Shown in pieces: positions 14,773 through 23,142 of a stretch of DNA of 64,000 nt (the stretch's first letter is position 1; every line of letters begins with the position of its first letter). The stretch comes from Candidatus Gastranaerophilales bacterium (GTDB taxonomy: Bacteria; Cyanobacteriota; Vampirovibrionia; Gastranaerophilales; Gastranaerophilaceae). The translations under genes were made by a program, and so were the position numbers. The notes below the pieces were generated by a model. It saw only the letters and a program-made list of their open reading frames with translations. It had not been told where the DNA came from and ran no database searches. The stretch lies in NCBI GenBank assembly GCA_910587375.1, contig CAJULR010000035.1, forward strand, positions 62,001 through 126,000. The letters are read 5' to 3'.

Positions 14773-15684
14773 TTATTTTAATTCAATCATTCTTTGAATT
14801 GAACTTAGCGCTTTTTGTCTTGTTTCTTCTTCCACAGTCACTTCATGCTGGTTATGAAGAAGCGAATTTAATATATCATCAAGCGTATTCCACTTCATAT
14901 TATGACAAACAAGCTTTGAAGAGGCCAAAATAAATTCTTTTTCAGGAAAATCCCGTTTCAGCCTGTCCACAACCCCTTTTTCCGTTGCAATAATATATGT
15001 TTTATGTTTTGTGCTTTCGCAATATTGCATAATCTGCGTTGTAGAGCCGACAAAATCCGCAAGTTTTACAACTTCCTGATGACATTCAGGGTGCACCAAA
15101 ATTTTTGCGTCCTTATACATTATTTTCATCTTCACAATTTCATCAGGAATAATTCGAAGATGGGTCGGGCAATATCCAGGATAGCTTATAATTTCAATAT
15201 CAGGAAGATTTTTCTGCGCAAAGCTTCCAAGATAACAATCCGGCGCAAAAAGAACCTTTTTTTCTCCTAAAGATTTTATAACCTCAATTGCATTTGCACT
15301 CGTACAGCAAATGTCGCACTGCGCCTTCACTTCTGCCGTTGAATTTACATAACACACTAAAGGCACGCCCGGATTTTTTTCCTTAAATTCTTTTACCTGT
15401 TTCAGGTTTATCATATCCGCCATATTGCAGCCTGAATTTTTATTCGGCAAAAGCACAGTTTTGTTTGGAGATAATATTTTTGCGGTTTCTGCCATAAAAT
15501 ATACGCCCGCAAAAACAATAATTTCAGCGTCCGTTTTGCTTGCAAGGCGGCTTAAACCCAAAGAATCACCTACATAATCCGCCACAAAGTCAATTTCAGG
15601 GTTCTGATAACAGTGGGCAAGAATTATTGCATTTCTTTCCTTTTTTAACTTATTTATTTTTTCTATAAGTTCCGTGTTTGCCAA
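14773..15684 (-). CDS. nadA: Quinolinate synthase A
   Basis: NadA condenses iminoaspartate with dihydroxyacetone phosphate to quinolinate, the second step of de novo NAD synthesis. The three cluster cysteines sit in 'NSGCNMADM', 'GYCPTHLR' and 'LVCHNMKWNTL', and the triplicated-domain motif 'AHCYQNPEI' is near the start. At 303 residues it is of normal length. The start is TTG at 15684 with only a weak AGAGAAG upstream. Neither nadB nor nadC is in the window. The gene converges with the amidase. Confidence 0.95.
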   Translation of the reverse strand: MANTELIEKINKLKKERNAIILAHCYQNPEIDFVADYVGDSLGLSRLASKTDAEIIVFAGVYFMAETAKILSPNKTVLLPNKNSGCNMADMINLKQVKEFKEKNPGVPLVCYVNSTAEVKAQCDICCTSANAIEVIKSLGEKKVLFAPDCYLGSFAQKNLPDIEIISYPGYCPTHLRIIPDEIVKMKIMYKDAKILVHPECHQEVVKLADFVGSTTQIMQYCESTKHKTYIIATEKGVVDRLKRDFPEKEFILASSKLVCHNMKWNTLDDILNSLLHNQHEVTVEEETRQKALSSIQRMIELK

Positions 15685-15807
15685 AATATTATTCTCTTCT
15701 CTTTTTTGGTACGTTTGCTCCGATTGGTTAGCAATATGCGCATATTTTGTTGATGTTTTTTATTATAAAACAAAAAAATTTAATACTTCAAACATCTTAA
15801 AATATTT

Positions 15808-17070
15808 TTAAATGTCTTTGTGTTTGAAGGTTTTCTCGCCGGTTGCATATTCTTTAACAGTCTGGCCTTTGCCTTCAAGCTTATATTTATAAATGCAAAG
15901 CCCGTCCAAGCCTACAGGCCCCCTTGCGTGGGTTTTATTCGTTGAAATGCCGACTTCTGCGCCAAAACCGTATCTAAAACCGTCTGAAAACCTTGTGGAA
16001 GCATTCTTAAACACTCCCGCAGAATCCACATTATTCATAAAAATTTCTGCATTTTTATTATCATTTGTAATAATTGAATCCGTATGGTGTGAACCAAAGG
16101 TGTTTATGTGCTCAATCGCCTCGTTAAGACTCTCTACCGTCTTAATATTTAAAATGGTGTCAGAATATTCAACCCCAAATTTTTCAGGGTTTTCAATAAC
16201 TTCAATCCCTGCTTCCTTTAGAGCAGCCTTCAATTCATTTTCTTTTGCAAAATTTTTGTGAATTAAAATTGTTTCAACCGCATTACATGCAGTCGGGTAT
16301 TGAATTTTAGCGTCAATACAAATTTTCTTTGCAATATCAAAATCTGCCGTTTCATCGACAAATATATGACAAATGCCAGAAGCATGCCCCAAAACTGGGA
16401 TTTTAGTGTTCTCCTGGATGAATTTTACAAGCTTGTTTGAGCCCCTTGGAATAATTAAATCAATATAACCGTCCTTTGAGAGCATTTCTTTAATATCATC
16501 ATGTGAAAAAACAAGGTTTACGGCGCTTTTTGGGAACCCGTCAACCGTGCTTAAAGCTTCGGTTATAATTTCAAAAATGGCCGAATTTGTGTTATTCGCC
16601 TCAGATCCGCCCTTTAAAATTACTGCATTACCGGATTTTATTGCAAGAGATGAAATCTGGGAAATTACATCAGGGCGCGCCTCAAAAATAATCCCTAAAA
16701 CCCCGATTGGCGTTGTCACTTTTTTTAAAATAAGCCCTTCATCAAGCTCGCGCGTAAAAATTGTTTTATTTACAGGGTCTTCAAGCTTTATAACATCATA
16801 AATCCCCTGAATCATATCCCGCATTTTATTATCATCGAGCTTCAGCCTGCCATAAGTCGCTTTTGTGATTTTACCTGACTCCACAAGGGTTTTGGCATAT
16901 TCAAGGTCTTTTTTGTTTGCAGAGTATATTTTTTCTTTTTTTGCTTCAATATTTTCTGCAACCGCTTTCAAGGCCTCGTTTTTAATGTCCTCACTCAGCC
17001 CCATAAGCTTAATTTTAGCCTTATTTGCCTCTTTTACAATTTCATCTATATTCATCTTTTTTTCACTCAT
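15808..17070 (-). CDS. proA: Gamma-glutamyl phosphate reductase
   Basis: ProA reduces gamma-glutamyl phosphate to glutamate semialdehyde with NADPH in proline synthesis. It is an aldehyde-dehydrogenase-fold enzyme of 420 residues, normal length. The catalytic Cys is in 'YPTACNAVETILIH' and the nucleotide-binding part shows 'PIGVLGIIFEARPDV'; 'HTDSIITNDN' near the C-terminus is also family-typical. It lies 54 bases downstream of proB on the same strand, so the two form a proBA operon. proC is not in the window. Confidence 0.97.
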   Translation of the reverse strand: MSEKKMNIDEIVKEANKAKIKLMGLSEDIKNEALKAVAENIEAKKEKIYSANKKDLEYAKTLVESGKITKATYGRLKLDDNKMRDMIQGIYDVIKLEDPVNKTIFTRELDEGLILKKVTTPIGVLGIIFEARPDVISQISSLAIKSGNAVILKGGSEANNTNSAIFEIITEALSTVDGFPKSAVNLVFSHDDIKEMLSKDGYIDLIIPRGSNKLVKFIQENTKIPVLGHASGICHIFVDETADFDIAKKICIDAKIQYPTACNAVETILIHKNFAKENELKAALKEAGIEVIENPEKFGVEYSDTILNIKTVESLNEAIEHINTFGSHHTDSIITNDNKNAEIFMNNVDSAGVFKNASTRFSDGFRYGFGAEVGISTNKTHARGPVGLDGLCIYKYKLEGKGQTVKEYATGEKTFKHKDI

Positions 17071-17124
17071 TTTCTTTTTTTTGCCCGCCCCTGCCTGCCT
17101 TTTAGCTATATCACGGGCTTTTAA

Positions 17125-18243
17125 TTAAAGTAAAACCAAATTATCTTTGCTTATAACATCGTCGCTTTGCTTGTGTCCCAAGAGTTCCTTAATTTTATCG
17201 CTGTGTGCGCCGATAATTTTTTCACACTCGCTTGATGTATAATTTGCCACGCCGCGCGCAAATTCTGCCCCTTTTTCATCCAAAATGCTTATAACTTCGC
17301 CGTTTTCAAAAACACCGGCCACAGCAAGCACCCCGATTGGAAGAAGACTTGTTTGCTTTTCTATAAGGGCTTTTTTGGCCCCGTCATTTACAACAAGCCC
17401 CCCGCGCAAATTTGTGGCGTAAGCAATCCATCTGTGCTTTGAAGATAGCTTATTTGCAGGCAAAAATACGGTTCCAACCTCTTCATTATTAAAGATTTTT
17501 TTAATAATGCCTTCCCTTTTGCCGTTTACAATCATAGCGTTTGAGCCTGAATTTGTCACAACCTTTGCCGCCGCAAGCTTTGTTATCATTCCGCCCCTGC
17601 CCCCTAAAGAAGCACCTGACGCGAGTTTTTCAATTTTGGCGTTCACTTTTTCCACAACTGGAATTAATTTTGCGTCCTCAAATTCTTTCGGGTTTTTATC
17701 AAATAACCCGTCAATATCAGACACCATAACAAGCAAATTTGCGTCCAATTTGCTTGCAACAAGGGCTGAAAGCTTGTCATTATCTGAAAAACAAACCTGT
17801 GCCACCTCGCTTGTTGAAACGGTATCGTTTTGGTTAATTATAGGAATAATTCCGCACTCTAAAAGGCGGCAGAGTGTGTTTCTTAAATTTAAATATCTTT
17901 TCCTGTTTGAAAAATCATCTTCTGTTAAGAGCACCTGGGACACTGTAATACCATACTTTTCAAACCCTTCCTGCCAAATTTTCATCAAAAAAGGCTGTCC
18001 GATTGAAGCGGCCGCTTGCTTATCTACTGTTGTGTTTGAGGCAGTTTTTACAGGGCAAAGTTTCTTCATCCCTAATGCAACAGAGCCTGATGATACGATT
18101 ATTACTTCTTTTCCCTTTTTATAAAGTTTTGAAATGTCCTCAACAAAAGAATATAAGCGGGATAAGGAAATGTCTCCCTCGTCATTTCTTAAAATATTTG
18201 TTCCGAATTTAAAAACTACTCTTTTTATGCTTTCAGTATTCAT
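17125..18243 (-). CDS. proB: Glutamate 5-kinase with PUA domain
   Basis: ProB phosphorylates glutamate in the first step of proline synthesis and is usually feedback-inhibited by proline. The amino-acid-kinase domain shows 'FKFGTNIL', 'IIVSSGSVALG', 'NQNDTVST' and 'GGRGGMITKLAAA'. A C-terminal PUA domain follows from about residue 275 ('LRGGLVVNDGAKKALIEK'), as in the long bacterial form; total 372 residues. It starts one base after the ald stop, so ald, proB and proA are probably cotranscribed. Confidence 0.97.
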   Translation of the reverse strand: MNTESIKRVVFKFGTNILRNDEGDISLSRLYSFVEDISKLYKKGKEVIIVSSGSVALGMKKLCPVKTASNTTVDKQAAASIGQPFLMKIWQEGFEKYGITVSQVLLTEDDFSNRKRYLNLRNTLCRLLECGIIPIINQNDTVSTSEVAQVCFSDNDKLSALVASKLDANLLVMVSDIDGLFDKNPKEFEDAKLIPVVEKVNAKIEKLASGASLGGRGGMITKLAAAKVVTNSGSNAMIVNGKREGIIKKIFNNEEVGTVFLPANKLSSKHRWIAYATNLRGGLVVNDGAKKALIEKQTSLLPIGVLAVAGVFENGEVISILDEKGAEFARGVANYTSSECEKIIGAHSDKIKELLGHKQSDDVISKDNLVLL

Positions 18244-18244
18244 T

Positions 18245-19387
18245 TTATGCTACCTTAAAACCTATCAGAAGGGAGATTTCAGTGTGCTTGAGCCCAAATG
18301 TTTCAGCAAGGCTTTCACTTGTCACTTCGCCCCTAAAGGTGTTAACACCCGCCCTTAAAGGCTCATTCTCCCGAAGTGCCATCAGTGCACCATATTTTCC
18401 AATCTCTTTAACATAAGGAAGTATAGCATAAGAATACGCAAAAGAGGAGGTTCTTGGCGTTAAAGAAGGTAAATTCGGCACAGCACAGTGTAAAATGCCA
18501 TATTTTTCAAAGACAGGGTTTTTCAGGGTGGTGATTTTATCCATAGTTTCTATGTTTCCGCCCTGGTCAATCGCAACATCAATTATAAAGCTGCCTTTTT
18601 TCATTTCTTTTACAACATCGGCACTTACAAGCTTTGGCGCCTTTCTTCCGGGCAAAAGCACAGCACCAACCAGAATATCCGCTTTTTTACACTCTTCTTT
18701 CACTGTGTAAGGGTTACAATAGTGGGTTTTAAGCTGCCCTTGGAACAAAAAATCAAGGTCTGCAAGGCGTTTAGAATTTATATCCAAAACAGAAACATCC
18801 GCCCCCATTCCAAGAGCCACCTTTGCAGCATTTGCACCAACCACGCCGCCGCCAAGAATTACAACTTTCCCGGGCTGCACCCCGGGAACCCCGCCCAAAA
18901 GCACGCCGGAGCCGCCATTAACCGATTCTAAATAATTTGCGCCAAGCTGAATACTCAAACGGCCTGCAACTTCGCTCATAGGCCTCAATAAAGGCAATTC
19001 TTTATTTGCCGTTTCAACAGATTCGCTTGCAATTGCGCACACTTTTTTCTTCAAAAGCTCTTCTGTAAGCTCCTCTTCAACCGCAAGGTGCATATAAGAA
19101 AAAATAACCTGGTCTTCCTTAAAGTATTGATATTCACACTTTTGCGGCTCTTTTACTTTAATAATAACATTGGCTTCATCCCAAAGTTTTTCAGCATTTT
19201 CTACAACTTTGGCGCCGCTTTGTGTGTATTGTTCATCCGAAAAACCGCTTAATGTGCCGGCCCCCGCCTCAACAAGCACCTCATACCCGTCTTTTATAAG
19301 CATTGAAATGCAATCCGGGGTCAGAGAAACCCTTGTTTCATCGGTTTTTAATTCTTTTGGAACACCAAAAACGGTTTTCATCTTCAT
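18245..19387 (-). CDS. ald: Alanine dehydrogenase
   Basis: Ald interconverts alanine and pyruvate plus ammonia with NAD. The 380-residue protein shows 'GVPKELKTDETRVSLTP' at the start, the catalytic Lys in 'IIKVKEPQ' and His in 'SYMHLAVEEE', and the NAD-binding 'VILGGGVVGANAAKVALGMG'. Residues 'DVAIDQGGNIETM' and 'CAVPNLPSLTPRTSS' complete the family pattern. An ATG two codons downstream is an alternative start. It lies between pyrF and proB on the same strand with tight spacing, giving an amino-acid/nitrogen cluster. Confidence 0.96.
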   Translation of the reverse strand: MKMKTVFGVPKELKTDETRVSLTPDCISMLIKDGYEVLVEAGAGTLSGFSDEQYTQSGAKVVENAEKLWDEANVIIKVKEPQKCEYQYFKEDQVIFSYMHLAVEEELTEELLKKKVCAIASESVETANKELPLLRPMSEVAGRLSIQLGANYLESVNGGSGVLLGGVPGVQPGKVVILGGGVVGANAAKVALGMGADVSVLDINSKRLADLDFLFQGQLKTHYCNPYTVKEECKKADILVGAVLLPGRKAPKLVSADVVKEMKKGSFIIDVAIDQGGNIETMDKITTLKNPVFEKYGILHCAVPNLPSLTPRTSSFAYSYAILPYVKEIGKYGALMALRENEPLRAGVNTFRGEVTSESLAETFGLKHTEISLLIGFKVA

Positions 19388-19411
19388 TATAAAAATCCTT
19401 ATTGTTAAAGT

Positions 19412-20173
19412 CTAAAGGCTTACAGGCTGCGTTTCAAGGGCTTCTTCAATTTCATCAATTATAAGCTTTATCGCGTCAGTTTTATTTTCCGCGCAAATTA
19501 CAGGGCGCCCCACAACCATATAATCAACCCCTGAATGTATCGCGTCCGTTGGCGTTACAACCCTTACCTGATCATTTACAACGCTCCAGGTTGGGCGAAT
19601 TGCAGGACACACAATTATAAAATCTTCGCCGCATTCTTTCCTTATTGCAGGAGCCTCTGACGCAGAAGCCACAACCCCGTCCAGGCCTGAATCTTTAGCC
19701 ATTTTTGCAAGCCCGTCCACATAATCGTCAATGTTCATATTCACGTTTAATTCCTGGGTTAAAGTTTTTTGCCCAAAGCTCGATAACAGCGTCACACCAA
19801 GGATTGAAGGAATTTCTTTTCCGTATTTTTTTGCCGTTTCCTGTGCAAGTTTCACAGTCGTTGTAAGCATTTTAGAGCCACCTTTAATATGCACATCAAA
19901 AAGGCTTACATCATTTTTCACCAAATTCGCACATGCCCTTGCAACCGTGTTTGGAATGTCGTGGAATTTACCGTCAAAGAACACTTTTCCGCCAAGCTCA
20001 TTAATCATTTTAATAACTTCAAAACCGCAGGATGTGTAAAGCTGGAGCCCTACTTTAAAAAAGCCTGTGTAATCTTTTAATTCAAGAACAAGCCTTTTTG
20101 CTTCATCAAAATCATCCACATCCAGCGCCAGGATAATTCGGTCTTTTGCGGTTTTTGGTTTTTCTATTGTCAT
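19412..20173 (-). CDS. pyrF: Orotidine-5'-phosphate decarboxylase, copy 1
   Basis: This enzyme decarboxylates OMP to UMP, the last step of pyrimidine synthesis. The catalytic K-D-K-D set is present: Lys in 'FFKVGLQLYTS' and D-x-K-x-x-D in 'FFDGKFHDIPNTV'. The phosphate site 'VVGRPVICAENK' is near the C-terminus. 253 residues, normal for the short bacterial form. It is separate from the pyr operon, which has its own pyrF at 26580. The two proteins are clearly related but only about 40-45% alike by eye, so this is an old duplication or an import, not a recent copy. It heads the ald-proB-proA group. Confidence 0.93.
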   Translation of the reverse strand: MTIEKPKTAKDRIILALDVDDFDEAKRLVLELKDYTGFFKVGLQLYTSCGFEVIKMINELGGKVFFDGKFHDIPNTVARACANLVKNDVSLFDVHIKGGSKMLTTTVKLAQETAKKYGKEIPSILGVTLLSSFGQKTLTQELNVNMNIDDYVDGLAKMAKDSGLDGVVASASEAPAIRKECGEDFIIVCPAIRPTWSVVNDQVRVVTPTDAIHSGVDYMVVGRPVICAENKTDAIKLIIDEIEEALETQPVSL

Positions 20174-20334
20174 CTAAAATGCCTTTTTAAATAATCATTC
20201 TTAAAATTATTAGTACCCTATTCTAGCACATAAAAGTTAACATTTGCAATTGGCAAGCCCGCCCGCCGGTTAAAACCCATAAAACCCGCTAAAACCTTGT
20301 GCCGGCTAACCCTTATCAAATTTTTTAAATAAAA

Positions 20335-20355
20335 AAACCGCCAAACGGGCGGTTT
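20335..20355 (-). terminator. Intrinsic terminator after gene at 20403
   Basis: AAACCGCC (20335-20342) pairs with GGCGGTTT (20348-20355) across a 5-base loop. On the minus strand the stem is followed by an unbroken T-rich run (complement of 20325-20334). It lies 47 bases beyond the stop of the hypothetical gene. Confidence 0.85.
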
Positions 20356-20402
20356 AATAGTAAATGAAATAGGATAGGGAATAGGAGGAGTTTTTATGAG
20401 AA

Positions 20403-20900
20403 TTATGCTACGAGGTTCAAAGGTTGTTTTTCTTCCTTCTTTTCTTCACCTTGAGATTGGCTGAATGTGAAGGGGTTTGAACCTTTTTTATCTTTTTGTG
20501 TTTCAAAAACGTTTAATGAAGTGCTCAATTCGCCAAAAGCGTGAACTGTTTCCATTTCAGCGTTTGCATTAACGTGAAGTTTGCCTTCAACATTTTTCAT
20601 TACAGTGTTTGGGTTGTAAATTTGAGCTGCTGCCTGAGCGTTTAAAGCTTGAACTGAAGAAAGGTTTGAAGTTACATCCAAAAGGCCTGCATTTGTCATT
20701 GCGATTTGTCTTTGGGTTGCTAAATCAACCTTGCTTGAATATAAATCAACGCCTTGAGTTGCTCTTGTGAATTTTGTTAAATCAACTTTTGCTACATCAA
20801 CGGTTTTATTTTCAAGAGAAGTGAAAATATCGGATGTAACTTTTGCAACGTTTGCAACGTCGATTCCGTTATATTTTGCTGTTAAACCATTGATACTCAT
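20403..20900 (-). CDS. Unknown lineage-type protein
   Basis: This 165-residue protein begins at the ATG at 20900, eight bases after GGAG. The frame starts four codons earlier, but that ATG would contain the ribosome site. It opens 'MSINGLTAKYNGIDVANVA', then shows alternating Ala/Asn/Leu-rich helices ('NAGLLDVTSNLSSVQALNAQ') and a charged, Lys/Glu-rich tail. No family is recognised and no signal peptide or membrane helix is seen. A strong terminator follows. It has its own transcription unit beside another hypothetical gene of the same strand. Confidence 0.75.
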   Translation of the reverse strand: MSINGLTAKYNGIDVANVAKVTSDIFTSLENKTVDVAKVDLTKFTRATQGVDLYSSKVDLATQRQIAMTNAGLLDVTSNLSSVQALNAQAAAQIYNPNTVMKNVEGKLHVNANAEMETVHAFGELSTSLNVFETQKDKKGSNPFTFSQSQGEEKKEEKQPLNLVA

Positions 20901-21114
20901 TGTCTTCTCCATTGTTCCTTATGTTATTTTTATCGGCACACTCCTTGTCAAACATTAGGAATTTAAACATATTTGTTACATTTATTTACAAAAAGAGTTA
21001 AAAGTTTATTCAGCACAAAACCTCCCTCTTAAAACTCTGAAAATAAGCACACAAACAGGCCAAGCGTTCTTACTTGGCACCAATAAATACAAATTTACAA
21101 TGCTTAAAACAGGG

Positions 21115-21999
21115 CTATTCCGCCTTATTCACCCATTCGCCATCTTCTAAAACAAAATGTTTCCCGCAAGGCACACCGGTTTCAAGGTCTGTAATATACA
21201 AAAACAACGTACCTTCCTTGTCATATCTTAAATGCAAGTCCACAACGCTGCTTCCGTCAGGCTCGCTTTTCATTCCTTCATAATACGCGCTCATCTTGCC
21301 GTCTTCAAACCAAATCCATCTGCCGGCCTTTGAGCTTCCGTCGGTAAATTCACCATAATTTTCAAAATACATAGATTTTTCACCGTCATTAAACGTGAAA
21401 TACCTATCCATCGTAAACCCTTCGCTGGTTTCAAAGAAAGCCTCTTTATACTCAGCCAATTTGCCATCCTTTAAGGACAAAACATTTTTTGTGCCATCAG
21501 GTCTTGATTCTTCAACACTTTGCAAAATTCCGTTTTCAAATGTACTTTGTCTTAAAATTTCGCCATTTGGTGCATACTCAAACATAACGTCAAAACCGTC
21601 TTTCCCTCTAAAAATTTCCCTTAAGGGCCTTCCGCTTTCCGTTGTTTTTTCGCCCGCCTTGTAAAATTCTGAAATTTTATCCGCCTTTGCCTGAATTTTT
21701 TCCGCAAACCCTACGGCCTTACCGCAAAAAAATTCTGCAGCTTTTGCCTTGCCTGCAATTTCAGGCGGTGTGCCGCATTCCTGCGCCATAATAATATTTG
21801 CCCTTGCAATAAGTTCCGCAGCGCTCATAGCTTCAGGGTCTAAAACACGAACATTCAAAGTATTTCCACAATTATTTTCAGCGGTTGTTTCCGTCATATA
21901 TTGTGATAATTTCTCTTTTTCGCACGTGTTATTCGCTTTGTGCAAAGTCACGCCTGACGCCGGTTTCATTGAAACAGACGGGTTAAAATTTACGCTCAT
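21115..21999 (-). CDS. Unknown protein with MORN-like repeats
   Basis: This 294-residue protein opens with 'MSVNFNPSVSMKPASGV', similar in style to other N-terminally tagged proteins here. The first half is helical. The second half (from ~residue 130) is a series of short beta units such as 'FEYAPNGEILRQSTFENG', 'VLSLKDGKLAEYKEAFFE' and 'GRWIWFEDGKMSAYYEG', resembling the repeats of MORN or toxin_YwqK-like proteins. Function unknown; such repeats usually form a solvent-exposed beta sheet. No signal peptide. Confidence 0.75.
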   Translation of the reverse strand: MSVNFNPSVSMKPASGVTLHKANNTCEKEKLSQYMTETTAENNCGNTLNVRVLDPEAMSAAELIARANIIMAQECGTPPEIAGKAKAAEFFCGKAVGFAEKIQAKADKISEFYKAGEKTTESGRPLREIFRGKDGFDVMFEYAPNGEILRQSTFENGILQSVEESRPDGTKNVLSLKDGKLAEYKEAFFETSEGFTMDRYFTFNDGEKSMYFENYGEFTDGSSKAGRWIWFEDGKMSAYYEGMKSEPDGSSVVDLHLRYDKEGTLFLYITDLETGVPCGKHFVLEDGEWVNKAE

Positions 22000-22186
22000 T
22001 AAGTTTTCCTGCCTAATAACAATTTCCTAACAACAATGCCCTAACAACATTGGGGTGTATATTCTATAATACTCCAACAACTTTTTTATTGCCATATTTT
22101 CTAAAATTTAGTCATTTTTTGTGAATATTCTTAATATTTGTTTACAAGAGATATTTGAATATTTTTTTTAAAGTACAATATAAACT

Positions 22187-22260
22187 ATGAAAAGGAAATT
22201 TTTACAAAAATTTTTCAAATATAATCATTAGAAGAAAGGCGTTTTTGCCTTTCTTTTTTT
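22187..22260 (+). promoter_or_regulatory. Candidate attenuator of the pyr operon
   Basis: An intrinsic terminator at 22233-22260 (AGAAAGGC, loop GTTTTT, GCCTTTCT, then T run) lies 49 bases before pyrK and after no complete gene, so it must act on the pyr transcript itself. A 14-codon frame (22187-22231, MKRKFLQKFFKYNH) ends one base before the stem, and its coding sequence is very T-rich. This resembles the E. coli pyrBI arrangement, where UTP shortage stalls polymerase in U-rich leader RNA and lets the ribosome disrupt the terminator. The right arm GCCTTT can alternatively pair with AAAGGC at 22265-22270. There is no Shine-Dalgarno site for the small frame, so the leader peptide is less certain than the terminator. 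The rest of the 22000-22308 gap shows only candidate promoter boxes (TACAAT 22174-22179). Confidence 0.55.
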
Positions 22261-22308
22261 ATGTAAAGGCCCACAGCGCAAGGCTTTTAGCAAAAACAGA
22301 GAAAAAAG

Positions 22309-23142
22309 ATGAAGAAAAATTTAAAAGGAAAAGTTTTAAATATTGAAACAACAGCAAAAGACACTGTTAAATTGCAGTTTTCAACTCCCCTAAAAGAAAT
22401 CTGCCCGGGGCAGTTTGTGTCAATTTTAATCCCAAATAAAACTCTCCGCCGCCCCTTTAGTGTAACGGATTTTGCGGTGCATGACGGCACGGCGCACAGC
22501 TGTCATTCTGAACTTGTTTCAGAATCTCAAAAAGGCCAAAATCTCGACAAAAACACTAATTATAACGGCGTAATTACTGTCCTTTTCAAACTCAAAGGCG
22601 ACGGCACAAATTATCTAAAATCCCTAAAAACCGGTGATACTATTGATTATTTAGCCCCTCTTGGAAACTGTTTCACCTTGCCCGAAAAAGGACATAAAGC
22701 GCCCCAAAAGGCTCTTCTTATCGGTGCAGGAATTGGAATTGCCCCAATGCTTTATCTTAAAAAGGTTTTAACCGAGCGCGGCATTCAAAACCTTCTAATT
22801 TCAGGCTTTAAGGATGAGTCAGAGGTCGTAAAAGGTTCTGACAGAACAGTTATAGGCGGAAGTGTTCTTGATAATATACAAGAAATTTTAGACGATTTTA
22901 AACCCAATATCATCTATTCATGCGGCCCTAAAGTAGTACTGGAGCTTGTTTGCAAGCTTGCTGAAAAAAACAGCCTGAAAGCTGAAATTGCAATGGAAAA
23001 AGTTATGGCATGCGGAATTGGGGTGTGCAGAGGGTGCGTAATTAAGGTTAAAGACGAATCCCAGGGCGAAGGGGCCGTAAAAAACGCCTCTGTTTGCGCT
23101 GATGGACCTGTTTTTTCAGGCGCGGAGGTAATATGGAAATAG
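22309..23142 (+). CDS. pyrK: Dihydroorotate dehydrogenase electron transfer subunit
   Basis: PyrK passes electrons from the PyrD FMN to NAD through FAD and a 2Fe-2S cluster. The FAD motif 'LRRPFSVTDF' is at ~44-53, the NAD part 'LLIGAGIGIAPMLYL' at ~137-151, and the cluster Cys are in 'ACGIGVCRGC' (C-x4-C-x2-C) with a further Cys in 'ASVCADGP'. At 277 residues it is about 20-25 longer than usual. The excess lies between 'VTDFAVHDG' and 'ITVLFKLKGDG' and contains 'CHSELVSESQ', the translation of a palindromic element (22500-22530). It is the first gene of the operon and overlaps pyrD by 10 bases. Confidence 0.94.
   Translation: MKKNLKGKVLNIETTAKDTVKLQFSTPLKEICPGQFVSILIPNKTLRRPFSVTDFAVHDGTAHSCHSELVSESQKGQNLDKNTNYNGVITVLFKLKGDGTNYLKSLKTGDTIDYLAPLGNCFTLPEKGHKAPQKALLIGAGIGIAPMLYLKKVLTERGIQNLLISGFKDESEVVKGSDRTVIGGSVLDNIQEILDDFKPNIIYSCGPKVVLELVCKLAEKNSLKAEIAMEKVMACGIGVCRGCVIKVKDESQGEGAVKNASVCADGPVFSGAEVIWK
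22500..22530 (+). repeat. Palindromic element inside pyrK
   Basis: ATTCTGAA (22504-22511) and TTCAGAAT (22517-22524) form an imperfectly spaced palindrome, read in frame as HSELVSES. This peptide is the known signature of a repeat dispersed in several bacterial groups, which can sit in frame inside genes. No second copy was noticed in this window. It accounts for much of the extra length of PyrK. Confidence 0.6.

Noticed and set aside
21059..21078. GCCAAG/CTTGGC dyad as terminator of the gene at 21115
   Set aside because: Six-bp stem with no T run on the minus strand; too weak to call.
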